A program made the translations under genes and the position numbers. A stretch of DNA of 33,343 nt from Deltaproteobacteria bacterium (lineage in GTDB: Bacteria; Desulfobacterota; Desulfobaccia; Desulfobaccales; 0-14-0-80-60-11): contig QZIZ01000108.1 in assembly GCA_003599195.1 (NCBI GenBank), forward strand, positions 1 through 33,343, in the 5' to 3' direction. The first letter of the stretch is position 1; each line of letters starts with the position of its first letter. Positions 26,516-33,343 of the stretch are shown one piece after another. The notes beneath the pieces were generated by a model, which ran no database searches, had not been told where the DNA came from, and saw only the letters and a program-made list of their open reading frames with translations.

Positions 26516-26575
26516 ATTTATTATTAAGATATCAGGTAGTTGTAATTTAATTGGTGTGTAAAAAATAGGGGCAAG

Positions 26576-26610
26576 ATAGGGTCAGGCTTCGAGTCTGACC
26601 CTATTTTTTT
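26576..26610 (+). terminator. Intrinsic terminator of ssrA
   Basis: Arms ATAGGGTCAG (26576-26585) and CTGACCCTAT (26595-26604) with a 7-nt T-run. Confidence 0.9.
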
Positions 26611-26731
26611 GAGGATTCCACTTTCATTTAAATTTGTAATCAAAGTTTGGGAAGGCATTCTCCACCTTCTTTGGAATCGTCGTAAAACCACTTACTCATA
26701 AGTTGGTTAGCCTCCCGGATTTCCGGAGATG

Positions 26732-26764
26732 GCTAGGCCCGGATTACAGAAATCCGGGCCTAGC
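26732..26764. repeat. Perfect 14-bp palindromic hairpin
   Basis: Arms GCTAGGCCCGGATT (26732-26745) and AATCCGGGCCTAGC (26751-26764) with loop ACAGA, 13 nt from the 3' end of the DUF5320-like gene. It lacks a T-run on either strand; interspersed repeat or 3'-end stabiliser. Confidence 0.65.
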
Positions 26765-26777
26765 TGGAAGTTGAGAA

Positions 26778-27110
26778 TCAAGAATGTTCCATTTCGGCCA
26801 GACGCCGCTGGATAGCCTCCAGTTCGCTTTGCAAGTAGGCCGCTAACTCCCGCAGAGCCTCGGCTTCATCCTTTGGGGAGACGTAACCGGTTTTCTTGCT
26901 CGAGACAGAGATACCAAACCCCCATGGGCCATAGCCCCAGCGGGGAGGGCCTCCAAGACTCGTAATCACAGGCTGCCCCCGGCCACGGCCGTGAAAACGC
27001 TGGCCCCGGCTGCGGGCAGACCCCCGCCGCAAGCCGGCCCCGCACGGCCCCCGGCCCCAGCCCGTGCCCGAACTCTGGCCTCTTGGTCCTTTAGCGTCAA
27101 AATTTGGCAT
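26778..27110 (-). CDS. DUF5320-like small protein
   Basis: 110 residues. The start MPNFDAKGPRGQSSGTGWGR is the characteristic opening of DUF5320-type proteins, a Gly/Arg-rich, low-complexity region, followed by a C-terminal helix/coiled coil (DEAEALRELAAYLQSELEAIQRRLAEMEH). Function unknown, but these proteins are habitually next to NifX/ORP-family genes and MinD-type ferredoxin ATPases, as here. The ATG at 27110 is chosen because GAGGA lies 8 nt upstream; the frame extends five codons further without RBS. Confidence 0.75.
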   Translation of the reverse strand: MPNFDAKGPRGQSSGTGWGRGPCGAGLRRGSARSRGQRFHGRGRGQPVITSLGGPPRWGYGPWGFGISVSSKKTGYVSPKDEAEALRELAAYLQSELEAIQRRLAEMEHS

Positions 27111-27181
27111 GATCATTATCCTCATTCGGATGCCTCGATCCTGGCATTAACTATCTTTCCCTGGTCATTATGGTCCCGCAT

Positions 27182-27547
27182 TCAGGACATCCAATGACTG
27201 GCAACATCCGGAACTCTCGCTGGCGCTAATTTCCCGGCCTGGTATTTTTGCACCGCCTCGCGTACCGGACCCTTCATTCCCAAAATTACGCCTATGCCGG
27301 CAGCCAACAGAGTGTTAAAAGCCTTAGGTCCGCAGTGCCCCGTGAGCACCGCGGCCGGCCGCTGACGGGTTATCATGGCGGCCGCCTGTATTCCTGCCCC
27401 TTGCGCTGCCTGCAGGTTCTGGCCGTTCGTCAGCGCTTCGCAGGCCATGGTTTCCGTGTCCACCATAAGAAAATAGGGCGCCCGCCCGAAACGCGGCTCC
27501 ACCTGTGCTTCCAGATCGGGTCCGCTGGCGCTTAAGACAATCTTCAT
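27182..27547 (-). CDS. NifX/NifB-family (dinitrogenase Fe-Mo cofactor-like) protein 1
   Basis: 121 residues of the Nitro_FeMo-Co/ORP single-domain family, which binds Fe-Mo or Mo-Cu type clusters in known members. Landmarks: SASGPDLEAQVEPRFGRAPYF at the N-terminus (landmark EPRFGRA) and VLTGHCGPKAFNTL with the conserved GHCGPKA. It is most similar to the neighbour at 27709 (same GHCGPK and EPRFGRA), so the two are a tandem duplication. AAGGA lies before the ATG at 27547. No nitrogenase genes are in view; a role in metal-cluster carriage for the ORP-like system is the simplest reading. Confidence 0.85.
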   Translation of the reverse strand: MKIVLSASGPDLEAQVEPRFGRAPYFLMVDTETMACEALTNGQNLQAAQGAGIQAAAMITRQRPAAVLTGHCGPKAFNTLLAAGIGVILGMKGPVREAVQKYQAGKLAPARVPDVASHWMS

Positions 27548-27708
27548 GGTTAGTTCCTTATTGCTGATGGTTGCCGCGATGGATTGCGTCTAACCCGGAA
27601 TTTCAACATTGAAAGGGAACGCCCTCCTGGAGAACCGGCCAGGTCGCACGGAGTCTTCACATCCTGCCTGGGGCAGGCAGACTGCCCCGCTGGCGCTCCC
27701 TATAGCAT

Positions 27709-28086
27709 TTACCGTTCGCGCCCCCCGAATAAGGGCACATTAGGTCCCGAAGCCTCCTGCAATTCACCCAGGCGCAGCTTGTTCAACACCTGGCGCAACG
27801 AGCCCCGGGCATTAAGGAAGACCTTGACTCCCGCTCCCTTTAACTCGTCAATACCCTTAGGCCCGCAATGTCCCGTCACCACGGTTTCCACCATCCGATT
27901 TTTGGTCAGGTTTTTGGCCGTAAGAATCCCCACATCCGTGAGGGAAGAAAGGGTGGCCAGGTTGTCGAACGATTCCCAATCTTCTGTGGCTGGGTCCACC
28001 AGGACAAAAAATCGAGCCCTGCCGAAACGCGGTTCGACACAAGCATCGAGACCCTTGCCGCTGGCGCTGATGGCTACGGTTTTCAT
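27709..28086 (-). CDS. NifX/NifB-family protein 2 (tandem paralogue)
   Basis: 125 residues, same family and layout as the neighbour at 27182: SASGKGLDACVEPRFGRARF, then VVTGHCGPKGIDELKGAGV. It has an extra cysteine before EPRFGRA, which the neighbour lacks, and a C-terminal tail with NVPLFGGRER. AAAGGAGG precedes the ATG at 28086. The 160-nt gap to its paralogue holds a 7-bp hairpin (27670-27688) but no gene. Confidence 0.85.
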   Translation of the reverse strand: MKTVAISASGKGLDACVEPRFGRARFFVLVDPATEDWESFDNLATLSSLTDVGILTAKNLTKNRMVETVVTGHCGPKGIDELKGAGVKVFLNARGSLRQVLNKLRLGELQEASGPNVPLFGGRER

Positions 28087-28536
28087 GGTTGGTCCTCCTT
28101 TTGGATAACTGCCAGTGAGAGGTTAATTGCCCTTCACCCCTGCCCAGGGATGTTGTTTGGGCGCCTGCTCAACCTGGCCTGCCTGCAATCGAGGAGAACC
28201 TTGCTCTGCCGGAGTCTTAATGGCTTGCGGCTATTACCATCACTAGCAGCGACTCCCGGCAAATAGAATCTAACCGAAAGCCAGGCCGGTCTGGTCAAGC
28301 AGGCCGCCGCTTTCCGTTTCTGGCACCATTCCTCCTTTCTGTTTGGTAAAACCATGTAAAAAATTCCCACCGTCTTAAGACCATGGCGCCGATAATCTCA
28401 AAGGTTTCAATCCTGCTTTCCCCTGGCGGAAGGGAGAGGGGAGGAGGTTTTGGCGGAAATAAGGATAAGCCCTGGCCCTCCCGCCGTTGGGGAAATCTTT
28501 TTAGGATGACTCAAGCCATTCCCTGGAGACAACGCA
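28087..28536. other. Non-coding gap between two NifX-family genes
   Basis: Short open frames on both strands here have no family resemblance, and the best ribosome site (AAGGAGGA near 28330) leads only to a 19-codon frame. No GGAGCA-N3-TGCTCC palindrome or convincing sigma-54 promoter was found in it, so the 28086 gene may be transcribed from the upstream unit or an unseen promoter. Confidence 0.5.
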
Positions 28537-29016
28537 TTAATGGTCACACACATTCGGGCCATTGACCAAGGCCCCGGAAAGGTAGCCCTGGACCAGGGCC
28601 TCCGACTCCTGACTCGGACTGCCGGTGATCACCCTGATTCCTTGTTCCGCAAAGAGGTCAAGAGCCCGCTGGCCCATGCCACCGGCAAAGATAAGATTCA
28701 CTCCCAAATCCCCCAGCCAGCGAGGCAGGACCCCTGGTTCATGAGGCGGAGGAGTAAGGAGTTCTTTGTCGTCGATCAATCCTTCCTTGACCCGGATTAC
28801 GGCAAATTGTTGGCAATGGCCGAAGTGATTGCATAACCGTCCCTCAGCCAGTGGTATGGCTACCTTAAAGGTGTTGGAATCAGATACGATGTTCCCCGAT
28901 GATGGGACTTGTAAACATTTTCGGAGCTGTTCCTCAAGCCGAGATTCGTCTTCTCCTTTGGGGAGATGGCGCTCAGCGCCATCCTGGGCGCAGTGATGAC
29001 TCTTACAGTTGCTCAT
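28537..29016 (-). CDS. ORP-like NifX-family protein with N-terminal Cys/His extension
   Basis: 159 residues. Residues 1-50 are a polar extension (SNCKSHHCAQ start); residues 50-159 are the NifX/ORP domain with the family landmarks CNHFGHCQQF, PPHEPGVLPRWL, FAGGMGQRALDLF and the ending NVCDH. This HFGHC type differs from the GHCGPK type of the two genes downstream. The ATG at 29016 has GAGGA about 10 nt upstream. About 45-155 bp upstream of the start lie a sigma-54-like promoter and two activator palindromes, so it heads an activator-controlled unit. Confidence 0.85.
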   Translation of the reverse strand: MSNCKSHHCAQDGAERHLPKGEDESRLEEQLRKCLQVPSSGNIVSDSNTFKVAIPLAEGRLCNHFGHCQQFAVIRVKEGLIDDKELLTPPPHEPGVLPRWLGDLGVNLIFAGGMGQRALDLFAEQGIRVITGSPSQESEALVQGYLSGALVNGPNVCDH

Positions 29017-29058
29017 CTCAAACCATTCCTCTGGAAAGAATCTTTTTACAGCTTATTG

Positions 29059-29074
29059 ATCAAGTACTATGCCA
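29059..29074 (-). promoter_or_regulatory. Candidate sigma-54 promoter upstream of the 29016 gene
   Basis: On the - strand: TGGCAT-N5-TTGAT, i.e. the -24 GG is perfect and the -12 element has GA in place of GC. It lies 40 nt before the start codon and 60-100 nt from the two palindromes. Confidence 0.45.
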
Positions 29075-29126
29075 ATGGTGTATTGTACCGGAATAGAGGG
29101 TTTTTAAAGGACGGCCAAGGGTGTTT

Positions 29127-29143
29127 GGGAGCATTTTGCTCCC
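29127..29143. promoter_or_regulatory. Activator-binding palindrome, site 1
   Basis: GGGAGCATTTTGCTCCC: perfect 7-bp arms around TTT. Same core as sites 2 and 3; likely upstream activating sequence of the sigma-54 activator encoded next to it. Confidence 0.7.
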
Positions 29144-29159
29144 TCAACAAAGGATAATA

Positions 29160-29174
29160 GGAGCAAAATACTCC
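29160..29174. promoter_or_regulatory. Activator-binding palindrome, site 2
   Basis: GGAGCAAAATACTCC: 6-bp arms with one mismatch; centre 32 bp (about three helical turns) from site 1, the spacing expected for cooperative binding on one face of the DNA. Confidence 0.65.
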
Positions 29175-29195
29175 CCACAAATGAGGGCGGTATTT

Positions 29196-30470
29196 CTATC
29201 GGGGCGGGTTGATCCTGTAATGGTTGATTTTGCGGCGCAGGGTGCTTTTGTCGACGCCCAGTTCCCGGGCGGTGGCCAGGCGTCGCCATTGATTGCGTTC
29301 CAACGCTTCCCACAGGGCCTTTTTTTCGATTTCCTCCAAGGTTAGGCCGGTAAGGATAAGTCCTGACTGATTTTCAGGCTGCAAGTGCTCCGGCAGATGT
29401 TGCGGCTGGATCAGGCCGGAGGGACAGAGGATAAATGCATGTTCGATGGCGTTTTCCAGTTCCCGAATGTTGCCCGGCCACTCATGACGCATAAAAATGG
29501 CCAGCACCTCATGGCTCAACCCCAGGATTTTCTTCCCCTTCAGCTTATTGAAGCGCTCGATGAAATGCTCGGCCAGCAGGGGAATGTCTTCTTTGCGTGC
29601 GGCCAGCCGGGGCAATTTAATCTTCACCACATTGATGCGGTAATAAAGATCCGTGCGGAAGGTCCCGTCCTCCACGAATCTGGCCAGGTCCTTATGGGTC
29701 GCGGTGATGATGCGCACATCAGCCTTCATGCTCCGGGATGAGCCTAACGGCATATAGGTCCGCTCTTCCAGGACCCGGAGCAGCCGCACTTGCAGGGCCG
29801 GAGAAATGTCGCCGATTTCATCGAGAAACAGGGTCCCCTTTTCCGCCAAGGCAAAGCGGCCCAGTCTATCCTTGCGGGCATCCGTAAAGGCCCCGGCGGT
29901 GTGGCCGAAGAGTTCCGACTCCAGCAGGGTGTCCGGGAGTGCCCCGCAGTTAACGGCCACAAAGGGGGCTTTGGCGCGTTGGCTCAGGTTATGAAGAGCC
30001 CTGGCCACCAATTCCTTGCCGGTGCCGGACTCCCCCTGGATGAGTACAGTGCTATCGGAGTGGGCGATTTCCGGCAGCAGTGAGAAGATCTTTTGCATCA
30101 AGGGGGACTTGGAAAGGATGTCTTGCAGGCGGTATTGCCGGCGAATTTCCCGGCGCAGTTCCTCCACCAGGCTTAGATCACGGAAGGTCTCCACCCCGCC
30201 GATGATCTCTCCGAACTCGTTCTTAAGCAAGGCGGTGCTGACGCTGATGGGGATTTCCCTGCCGTCGGCCCGGAGGATGGCAATGGCCCGGTTCACCACC
30301 GGTTTCCCGATCTCCAAAGTGTGGCGGAGAACGCAGGCCGATTCGCACACACTGGCCCGGAAGACCTCGCAACAGGGCCGCCCCAGGGCCTCTGCGGCCG
30401 GCACGCCGATAATCTCCGCGGCTGCCTGGTTGAAGAAAGTAACCCTCCAGTCCAGGTCCACCGTGAACAC
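29196..30470 (-). CDS. Sigma-54-dependent activator with PAS domain (ORP-regulator-like)
   Basis: At least 424 residues. Numbering from the GTG at 30470: a PAS domain (1-100) with clustered cysteines (PCCEVFRASVCESACVLR), an AAA+ domain (125-345) with Walker A GESGTGKE and LFLDEIGD, and a C-terminal Fis-type HTH (~385-424, LATARELGVDKSTLRRKINH). The sigma-54-contact loop reads GAFTDA, not GAFTGA (193-198). The reading frame clearly continues upstream (PSQTEIILNSIAEGVFTVD, a normal PAS start), yet no ATG, GTG or TTG occurs in it before the stop of the preceding gene; the true start is unresolved. Activators of this type control the orp genes in Desulfovibrio. The cysteine cluster suggests redox or metal sensing. 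Confidence 0.85.
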   Translation of the reverse strand: MFTVDLDWRVTFFNQAAAEIIGVPAAEALGRPCCEVFRASVCESACVLRHTLEIGKPVVNRAIAILRADGREIPISVSTALLKNEFGEIIGGVETFRDLSLVEELRREIRRQYRLQDILSKSPLMQKIFSLLPEIAHSDSTVLIQGESGTGKELVARALHNLSQRAKAPFVAVNCGALPDTLLESELFGHTAGAFTDARKDRLGRFALAEKGTLFLDEIGDISPALQVRLLRVLEERTYMPLGSSRSMKADVRIITATHKDLARFVEDGTFRTDLYYRINVVKIKLPRLAARKEDIPLLAEHFIERFNKLKGKKILGLSHEVLAIFMRHEWPGNIRELENAIEHAFILCPSGLIQPQHLPEHLQPENQSGLILTGLTLEEIEKKALWEALERNQWRRLATARELGVDKSTLRRKINHYRINPPR

Positions 30471-30544
30471 GCCTTCGGCGATGCTGTTCAGGATGATTTC
30501 GGTCTGGGAGGGGAGGCGGGACGTTGATCTAGCTCTGGTCCGCC

Positions 30545-31456
30545 CTAGGTCTGAGCCGGCCTTTGAACGTTTCCCTTCGGCTTCCGCCCGGCAATCTCGC
30601 TTGTTAATCGTTCCCAGACCACTTGGAGAAGTGTCTGTAATTTCTTGTTATTATATTCCATTATCGTCTTGCCTTCAACCTGGGCCCGAGTGAAATCTGG
30701 ATCGAATGGCAAATACCCCAAAAAAGCATAGCCCTTTTCCCGGCAGAATTCCGCGATCTTTTTTGCAGTCTCCCAATGTACATCCGCCTTATTCACCAGG
30801 ACCAGGACCGGCAAGCCGAAATGCCTGACAAGGGTCGCCACCCGCTCAAGGTCATGGCGCCCGGCGATACTGGGTTCGGTTACTATCAGGACCGCGCTGG
30901 CATCACCCAGAGAAGCTATTACCGGACAACCGATCCCAGGCGGGCCGTCGGTGATTATCCAACCCCGGCTTTGTTCTTCCGCCACTCGCCGTGCCTCCCG
31001 GCGGACCAGGGCCACCAGTTTGCCGGAATTTTCTTCGGCAATCCCCAAGCGGGCATGCACCAAAGGTCCGAAGCGGGTAGCGGAGATGAACCACTCGCCA
31101 CAGAGATTGTCAGGAAAGTCAATAGCTTTGGCAGGACACAAATACCAGCAGACGCCGCAGCCTTCACAGACCAAGTGATTAATTTCCAGAGACCCGCTGA
31201 TGGCTCCGAACCGGCACCATTCCAGACATTCGCCACATTGCACGCAGCGGTCGGGATCGATGACCGCCTTGTGTCCGGCATAAAAATTCTGCCTTCCCCG
31301 GACTTCGGGACGGAGCAAAAGGTGCAGGTCTGCGGCATCCACATCGGCATCACAGAGCAGTTTATCCTGGGCCAGGGCCGCAAGCGCGCCCACCAGGCTG
31401 GTCTTGCCGGTGCCGCCCTTGCCGCTCAACACCACTAATTCACGGATATTCGGCAT
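30545..31456 (-). CDS. MinD-type ATPase with inserted 2x[4Fe-4S] ferredoxin domain (ORP-associated), 1
   Basis: 303 residues of the Mrp/MinD P-loop family with an inserted ferredoxin domain. Walker A SGKGGTGKTS (11-20); cluster cysteines C71-C74-C77-C81 and C97-C100-C103-C107; Walker B region ITDGPPG. In Desulfovibrio, paralogues of this type belong to the orange-protein complex. They are thought to assemble or deliver metal clusters using ATP. The start was set at ATG 31456 (MPNIRELVVLSGKGG), since the preceding 18 codons lie inside the upstream gene. It overlaps that gene by 17 nt, so the two are translationally coupled and probably form a heterodimer. Confidence 0.88.
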   Translation of the reverse strand: MPNIRELVVLSGKGGTGKTSLVGALAALAQDKLLCDADVDAADLHLLLRPEVRGRQNFYAGHKAVIDPDRCVQCGECLEWCRFGAISGSLEINHLVCEGCGVCWYLCPAKAIDFPDNLCGEWFISATRFGPLVHARLGIAEENSGKLVALVRREARRVAEEQSRGWIITDGPPGIGCPVIASLGDASAVLIVTEPSIAGRHDLERVATLVRHFGLPVLVLVNKADVHWETAKKIAEFCREKGYAFLGYLPFDPDFTRAQVEGKTIMEYNNKKLQTLLQVVWERLTSEIAGRKPKGNVQRPAQT

Positions 31457-32309
31457 CAATAATTTCTCTAAACGGCAAAATGTCTTGGTTAAGTTTGGCG
31501 AGCAGATCATCCATCAGACGTTGCCACTGCGGCAGCTCTTCCACCAGTAAGCCGCCCCGGGCATAGACCTCAGCCGCTTCTCGGTCGAAAGGGATTTCCT
31601 GTAAAATCGGCAGGTTTTCCCGGGCTGCATATTCGTGCACCTGCCGGTCTCCCAGATCGGCCCGATTAATTACCAGGCCGCAAGGGATGTTTAACTGCCG
31701 GGTCACCCCCACCGCCAGTTCCAAATCGTTGAGCCCAAAGGGGGTTGGTTCCGTAACCAGAATCACCGCATTGCTCCCCCAGAGCGAGGTCACCACCGGG
31801 CAGGAGGCGCCGGGGGGGGCATCAATGATGGTCAGTCCGCGGGACGGGATTTCCTGCTTAACTCGCCGGATGAGAGGCGGGGCCATGGCTTCTCCCACCC
31901 GCAGCCGGCCATGGGTGCAGGTGATTTTGCCTCGGCAGCCGGTTTCCACTTGCCCTATCAGGCGCTTCCGGGACATCACCGCATCTTCTGGGCAGACCAG
32001 GGAACACCCCCCGCAGCTATGACATAGTTCGGGAAAGGTGAGCGCGGTTTCGGGAAGGATGGCGATGGCGTTGAACTGACAGATTTCCTGGCATTTGCCG
32101 CATAAGGTGCATTTACCCACATCGATTTCCGGCACTTCCACTTCAAATGCCAGACTTTCGGTAATCTCCGGCCGTAGGAAGAGATGGGCGTTGGGTTCCT
32201 CCACATCGCAATCGAGCAGATGCACCGGTTCGTCCAGGGCAGCCGCCAGATTGGTGGCGATAGTGGTTTTCCCGGTGCCGCCTTTGCCGCTGGCTACAGA
32301 GATAATCAT
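31440..32309 (-). CDS. MinD-type ATPase with inserted 2x[4Fe-4S] ferredoxin domain (ORP-associated), 2
   Basis: 289 residues, paralogue of the downstream gene. Walker A SGKGGTGKTT (7-16); cluster cysteines C67-C70-C73-C77 and C96-C99-C102-C106; IIDAPPGASCPV as Walker B/switch. A short conserved stretch (ETGCRGKITCTHGRL, about 122-136) holds two more cysteines and is absent from the paralogue. The ATG at 32309 has AAGGGAT just upstream. It lies 8 nt after the NifX/zinc-ribbon gene, so 32881, 32309 and 31456 form one - strand operon, and the sigma-54 activator gene follows immediately. Confidence 0.88.
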   Translation of the reverse strand: MIISVASGKGGTGKTTIATNLAAALDEPVHLLDCDVEEPNAHLFLRPEITESLAFEVEVPEIDVGKCTLCGKCQEICQFNAIAILPETALTFPELCHSCGGCSLVCPEDAVMSRKRLIGQVETGCRGKITCTHGRLRVGEAMAPPLIRRVKQEIPSRGLTIIDAPPGASCPVVTSLWGSNAVILVTEPTPFGLNDLELAVGVTRQLNIPCGLVINRADLGDRQVHEYAARENLPILQEIPFDREAAEVYARGGLLVEELPQWQRLMDDLLAKLNQDILPFREIIDAEYP

Positions 32310-32317
32310 TTATCCCT

Positions 32318-32881
32318 TCACTTCCGCTCCATAATCTGATGGCAGCGGGGACACTTTATCTGCGCGCAAGGGATGCCTTGTTCATGGGGGATACTGGAGC
32401 CGCAGGCCGGGCATTGACAGGCCCCACCCGGTCCCAACCCCTGCACCGGTTCGTTGAGACTGGTGTTCCCACCCCGACTTCCGATTCTCTCCTGACCCCG
32501 GCACGGAAGCCCCTTCCCCTCTATCCAGCCGCTGCGGTACCGGCGCAGACCCCGGCAGCCGGGCAGCAAAAACTTTGGATGGTCTAAGGCATTCTGCCAG
32601 TAAGATTGCACCACTTCCTGTACCTCGCCAGCCACTCCGCTCACTACAGTGAGGCCGAGCTCTCCTGCATACCGCAGGAGATCAGCGCTCAAGGCGCCGC
32701 AGATCAGGGTGTTGACCCCTTTATCACGTAATGCCTGCAACCGCTGGGCCGCAGCCAGGTGAGGCAAAGCCAGCTCCTGCCCACCCCCTTCCTGGTAGGG
32801 CTCTTCCGGGAAAATCTGCATCCGGGAACACCAGTTCAACACCGGCGCCACCCGGCCTCGCATCACCGGTATGGCAATCAT
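32318..32881 (-). CDS. NifX/ORP-like protein with C-terminal zinc ribbon
   Basis: 187 residues: an N-terminal NifX-like domain (MIAIPVMRGRVAPVLNWCSR, then GVNTLICGALSADLLRYAGELGL and VAGEVQEVVQSYWQNAL; landmarks CGAL and AGEL) and a C-terminal zinc ribbon (CQCPACG...CPRCHQ, about 152-183). Between them is a linker rich in Gly and Arg. The family binds metal clusters in known members; the ribbon may add a protein- or metal-binding site. First gene of the ATPase operon, with a good sigma-54 promoter 66-81 nt upstream and one activator palindrome. Confidence 0.8.
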   Translation of the reverse strand: MIAIPVMRGRVAPVLNWCSRMQIFPEEPYQEGGGQELALPHLAAAQRLQALRDKGVNTLICGALSADLLRYAGELGLTVVSGVAGEVQEVVQSYWQNALDHPKFLLPGCRGLRRYRSGWIEGKGLPCRGQERIGSRGGNTSLNEPVQGLGPGGACQCPACGSSIPHEQGIPCAQIKCPRCHQIMERK

Positions 32882-32946
32882 CTCTTCTCTTTTAAGTTGT
32901 TGATGGATGATGTCTTAATTTTCGGGTTCTCCCTATATGGCTATAA

Positions 32947-32962
32947 AGCACGATGTATGCCA
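32947..32962 (-). promoter_or_regulatory. Sigma-54 promoter of the ATPase operon
   Basis: On the - strand: TGGCAT-N5-GTGCT, with GG and GC exactly 10 nt apart as sigma-54 requires. Located 66 nt before the 32881 start codon and ~50 nt from palindrome site 3. Confidence 0.7.
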
Positions 32963-33005
32963 ATTATCGTGGGGCTTGTCGTCGTCTTCTGGCAGCAGCC
33001 TGACG

Positions 33006-33020
33006 GGAGCAAAATGCTCC
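33006..33020. promoter_or_regulatory. Activator-binding palindrome, site 3
   Basis: GGAGCAAAATGCTCC: perfect 6-bp arms around AAA, identical in core to sites 1 and 2, about 77 bp before the predicted start of the ATPase operon. It also lies upstream of the divergent FmdE-like gene. Confidence 0.7.
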
Positions 33021-33086
33021 TTCCGCCAGGGAATATTCTTATAATCGGTTATCCGATATTTTCAAATGGAAATTATTCTGTCTTAA

Positions 33087-33205
33087 AGGAAGTGATCAGT
33101 AGTCAGCTATCATTTATGAAAACGTCGGTTAGAAGGTTGATTAGGTGAAAATAACTGATTAATAATTAATTGATTACGATTACTGATTACTCGATTACCA
33201 GAGAT
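33087..33205. repeat. Degenerate CAGT/GATTAC-type dispersed repeat
   Basis: GTGATCAGTAGTCAGC followed by AACTGATTAATAATTAATTG and GATTACTGATTACTCG. The same two-part composition (GACCAGTAGCCAGT, then AACTGATTACC...GGATTACTGG) occurs at 1101-1200. Confidence 0.45.
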
Positions 33206-33217
33206 ATTAGGAATCCC

Positions 33218-33343
33218 ATGAAATCGTTTGAGGAATTACTCGCAGGTTCGGTGGCGGCCCATGGACATCTCTGTCCGGGCCAGGTGGTGGGGGTGCGCAT
33301 GGCCCTGCTGGGCCTGCGGCTCCTTACTTTCGAGGCGCCCCCG
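33218..33343 (+). CDS. FmdE-family protein, N-terminal part; runs off the window
   Basis: 42 codons are visible before the right edge. MKSFEELLAGSVAAHGHLCP then GQVVGVRMALLGLRLL is the start of the FmdE domain (named for formylmethanofuran dehydrogenase subunit E), with the conserved HGHLCPGQ motif that carries metal-ligand residues. In bacteria without methanofuran the role is unclear; such genes often lie near molybdenum- or tungsten-enzyme genes. The ATG at 33218 has AGGA 7 nt upstream. Divergent from the ORP-like ATPase operon. Confidence 0.85.
   Translation, partial: MKSFEELLAGSVAAHGHLCPGQVVGVRMALLGLRLLTFEAPP

Noticed and set aside
28134-28370. 78-codon - strand frame between NifX-family genes
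   Set aside because: Basic, low-complexity translation, no RBS at its start, overlaps GC-rich non-coding sequence.
26778-32881. Nitrogenase cofactor-assembly (nif) cluster
   Set aside because: NifX-family proteins are present, but no nifH, D, K, E, N or radical-SAM nifB; the ATPases with ferredoxin inserts and sigma-54 activator fit the ORP-type locus better.

Overview
The window is GC-rich and reads as a chromosomal segment of an anaerobic, probably acetate-oxidising or syntrophic member of the Desulfobacterota (the former Deltaproteobacteria, perhaps the Desulfobacca branch). The taxonomic call is inferred from two things together: a complete bacterial-type CO dehydrogenase/acetyl-CoA synthase (Wood-Ljungdahl carbonyl branch) operon, and an 'orange protein' (ORP)-like cluster of MinD-type ferredoxin ATPases, NifX-family proteins and a sigma-54 activator, a gene set known from sulfate reducers. 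No 16S rRNA or dsr gene is present to settle it.

Region 1 (1-10090, + strand) begins with the 3' part of an ADP-forming acyl-CoA synthetase. A good sigma-70 promoter follows, then cooC - acsD - cooS/acsA - acsB - acsC - acsE, closed by a strong intrinsic terminator. Together these products insert nickel, reduce CO2 to CO, carry and transfer the methyl group on a corrinoid protein, and make or cleave acetyl-CoA. Three of the intergenic gaps each hold one perfect 11-12 bp hairpin.

Region 2 (10140-14942, - strand) holds lepA, hemW, a dihydroorotate dehydrogenase-like gene and a LOG/TIGR00725-like gene. It is peppered with dispersed repeats. hemW has an in-frame insertion of about 76 codons made of several repeat families, and no ordinary start codon upstream of its radical-SAM cysteines.

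Region 3 (15190-25880, mostly + strand) is accessory. It has a cyclic-di-GMP-I riboswitch upstream of a secreted protein with a collagen-like tail, a 139-bp foldback element with a 7-bp target duplication, a secreted trypsin-like protease followed by a free-standing copy of its N-terminal domain and a HicB-like protein, a membrane-embedded spermidine-synthase-like protein, small secreted or membrane peptides on the - strand, a decayed PEP-synthase-like pseudogene, a zinc-ribbon membrane protein and an SH3 lipoprotein.

Region 4 (26129-26610) is ssrA (tmRNA) with its own promoter and terminator.

Region 5 (26778-33343, mainly - strand) is the ORP-like locus: a DUF5320-like protein, three single-domain NifX/ORP-family proteins, a sigma-54 activator, two MinD-type ATPases with inserted 2x[4Fe-4S] ferredoxin domains, and a NifX-like protein with a zinc ribbon. 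The 5' end of an FmdE-family gene diverges at the right edge. Three copies of a palindrome GGAGCA-N3-TGCTCC lie upstream of two transcription units with sigma-54-like promoters. They are the likely binding sites of the encoded activator.
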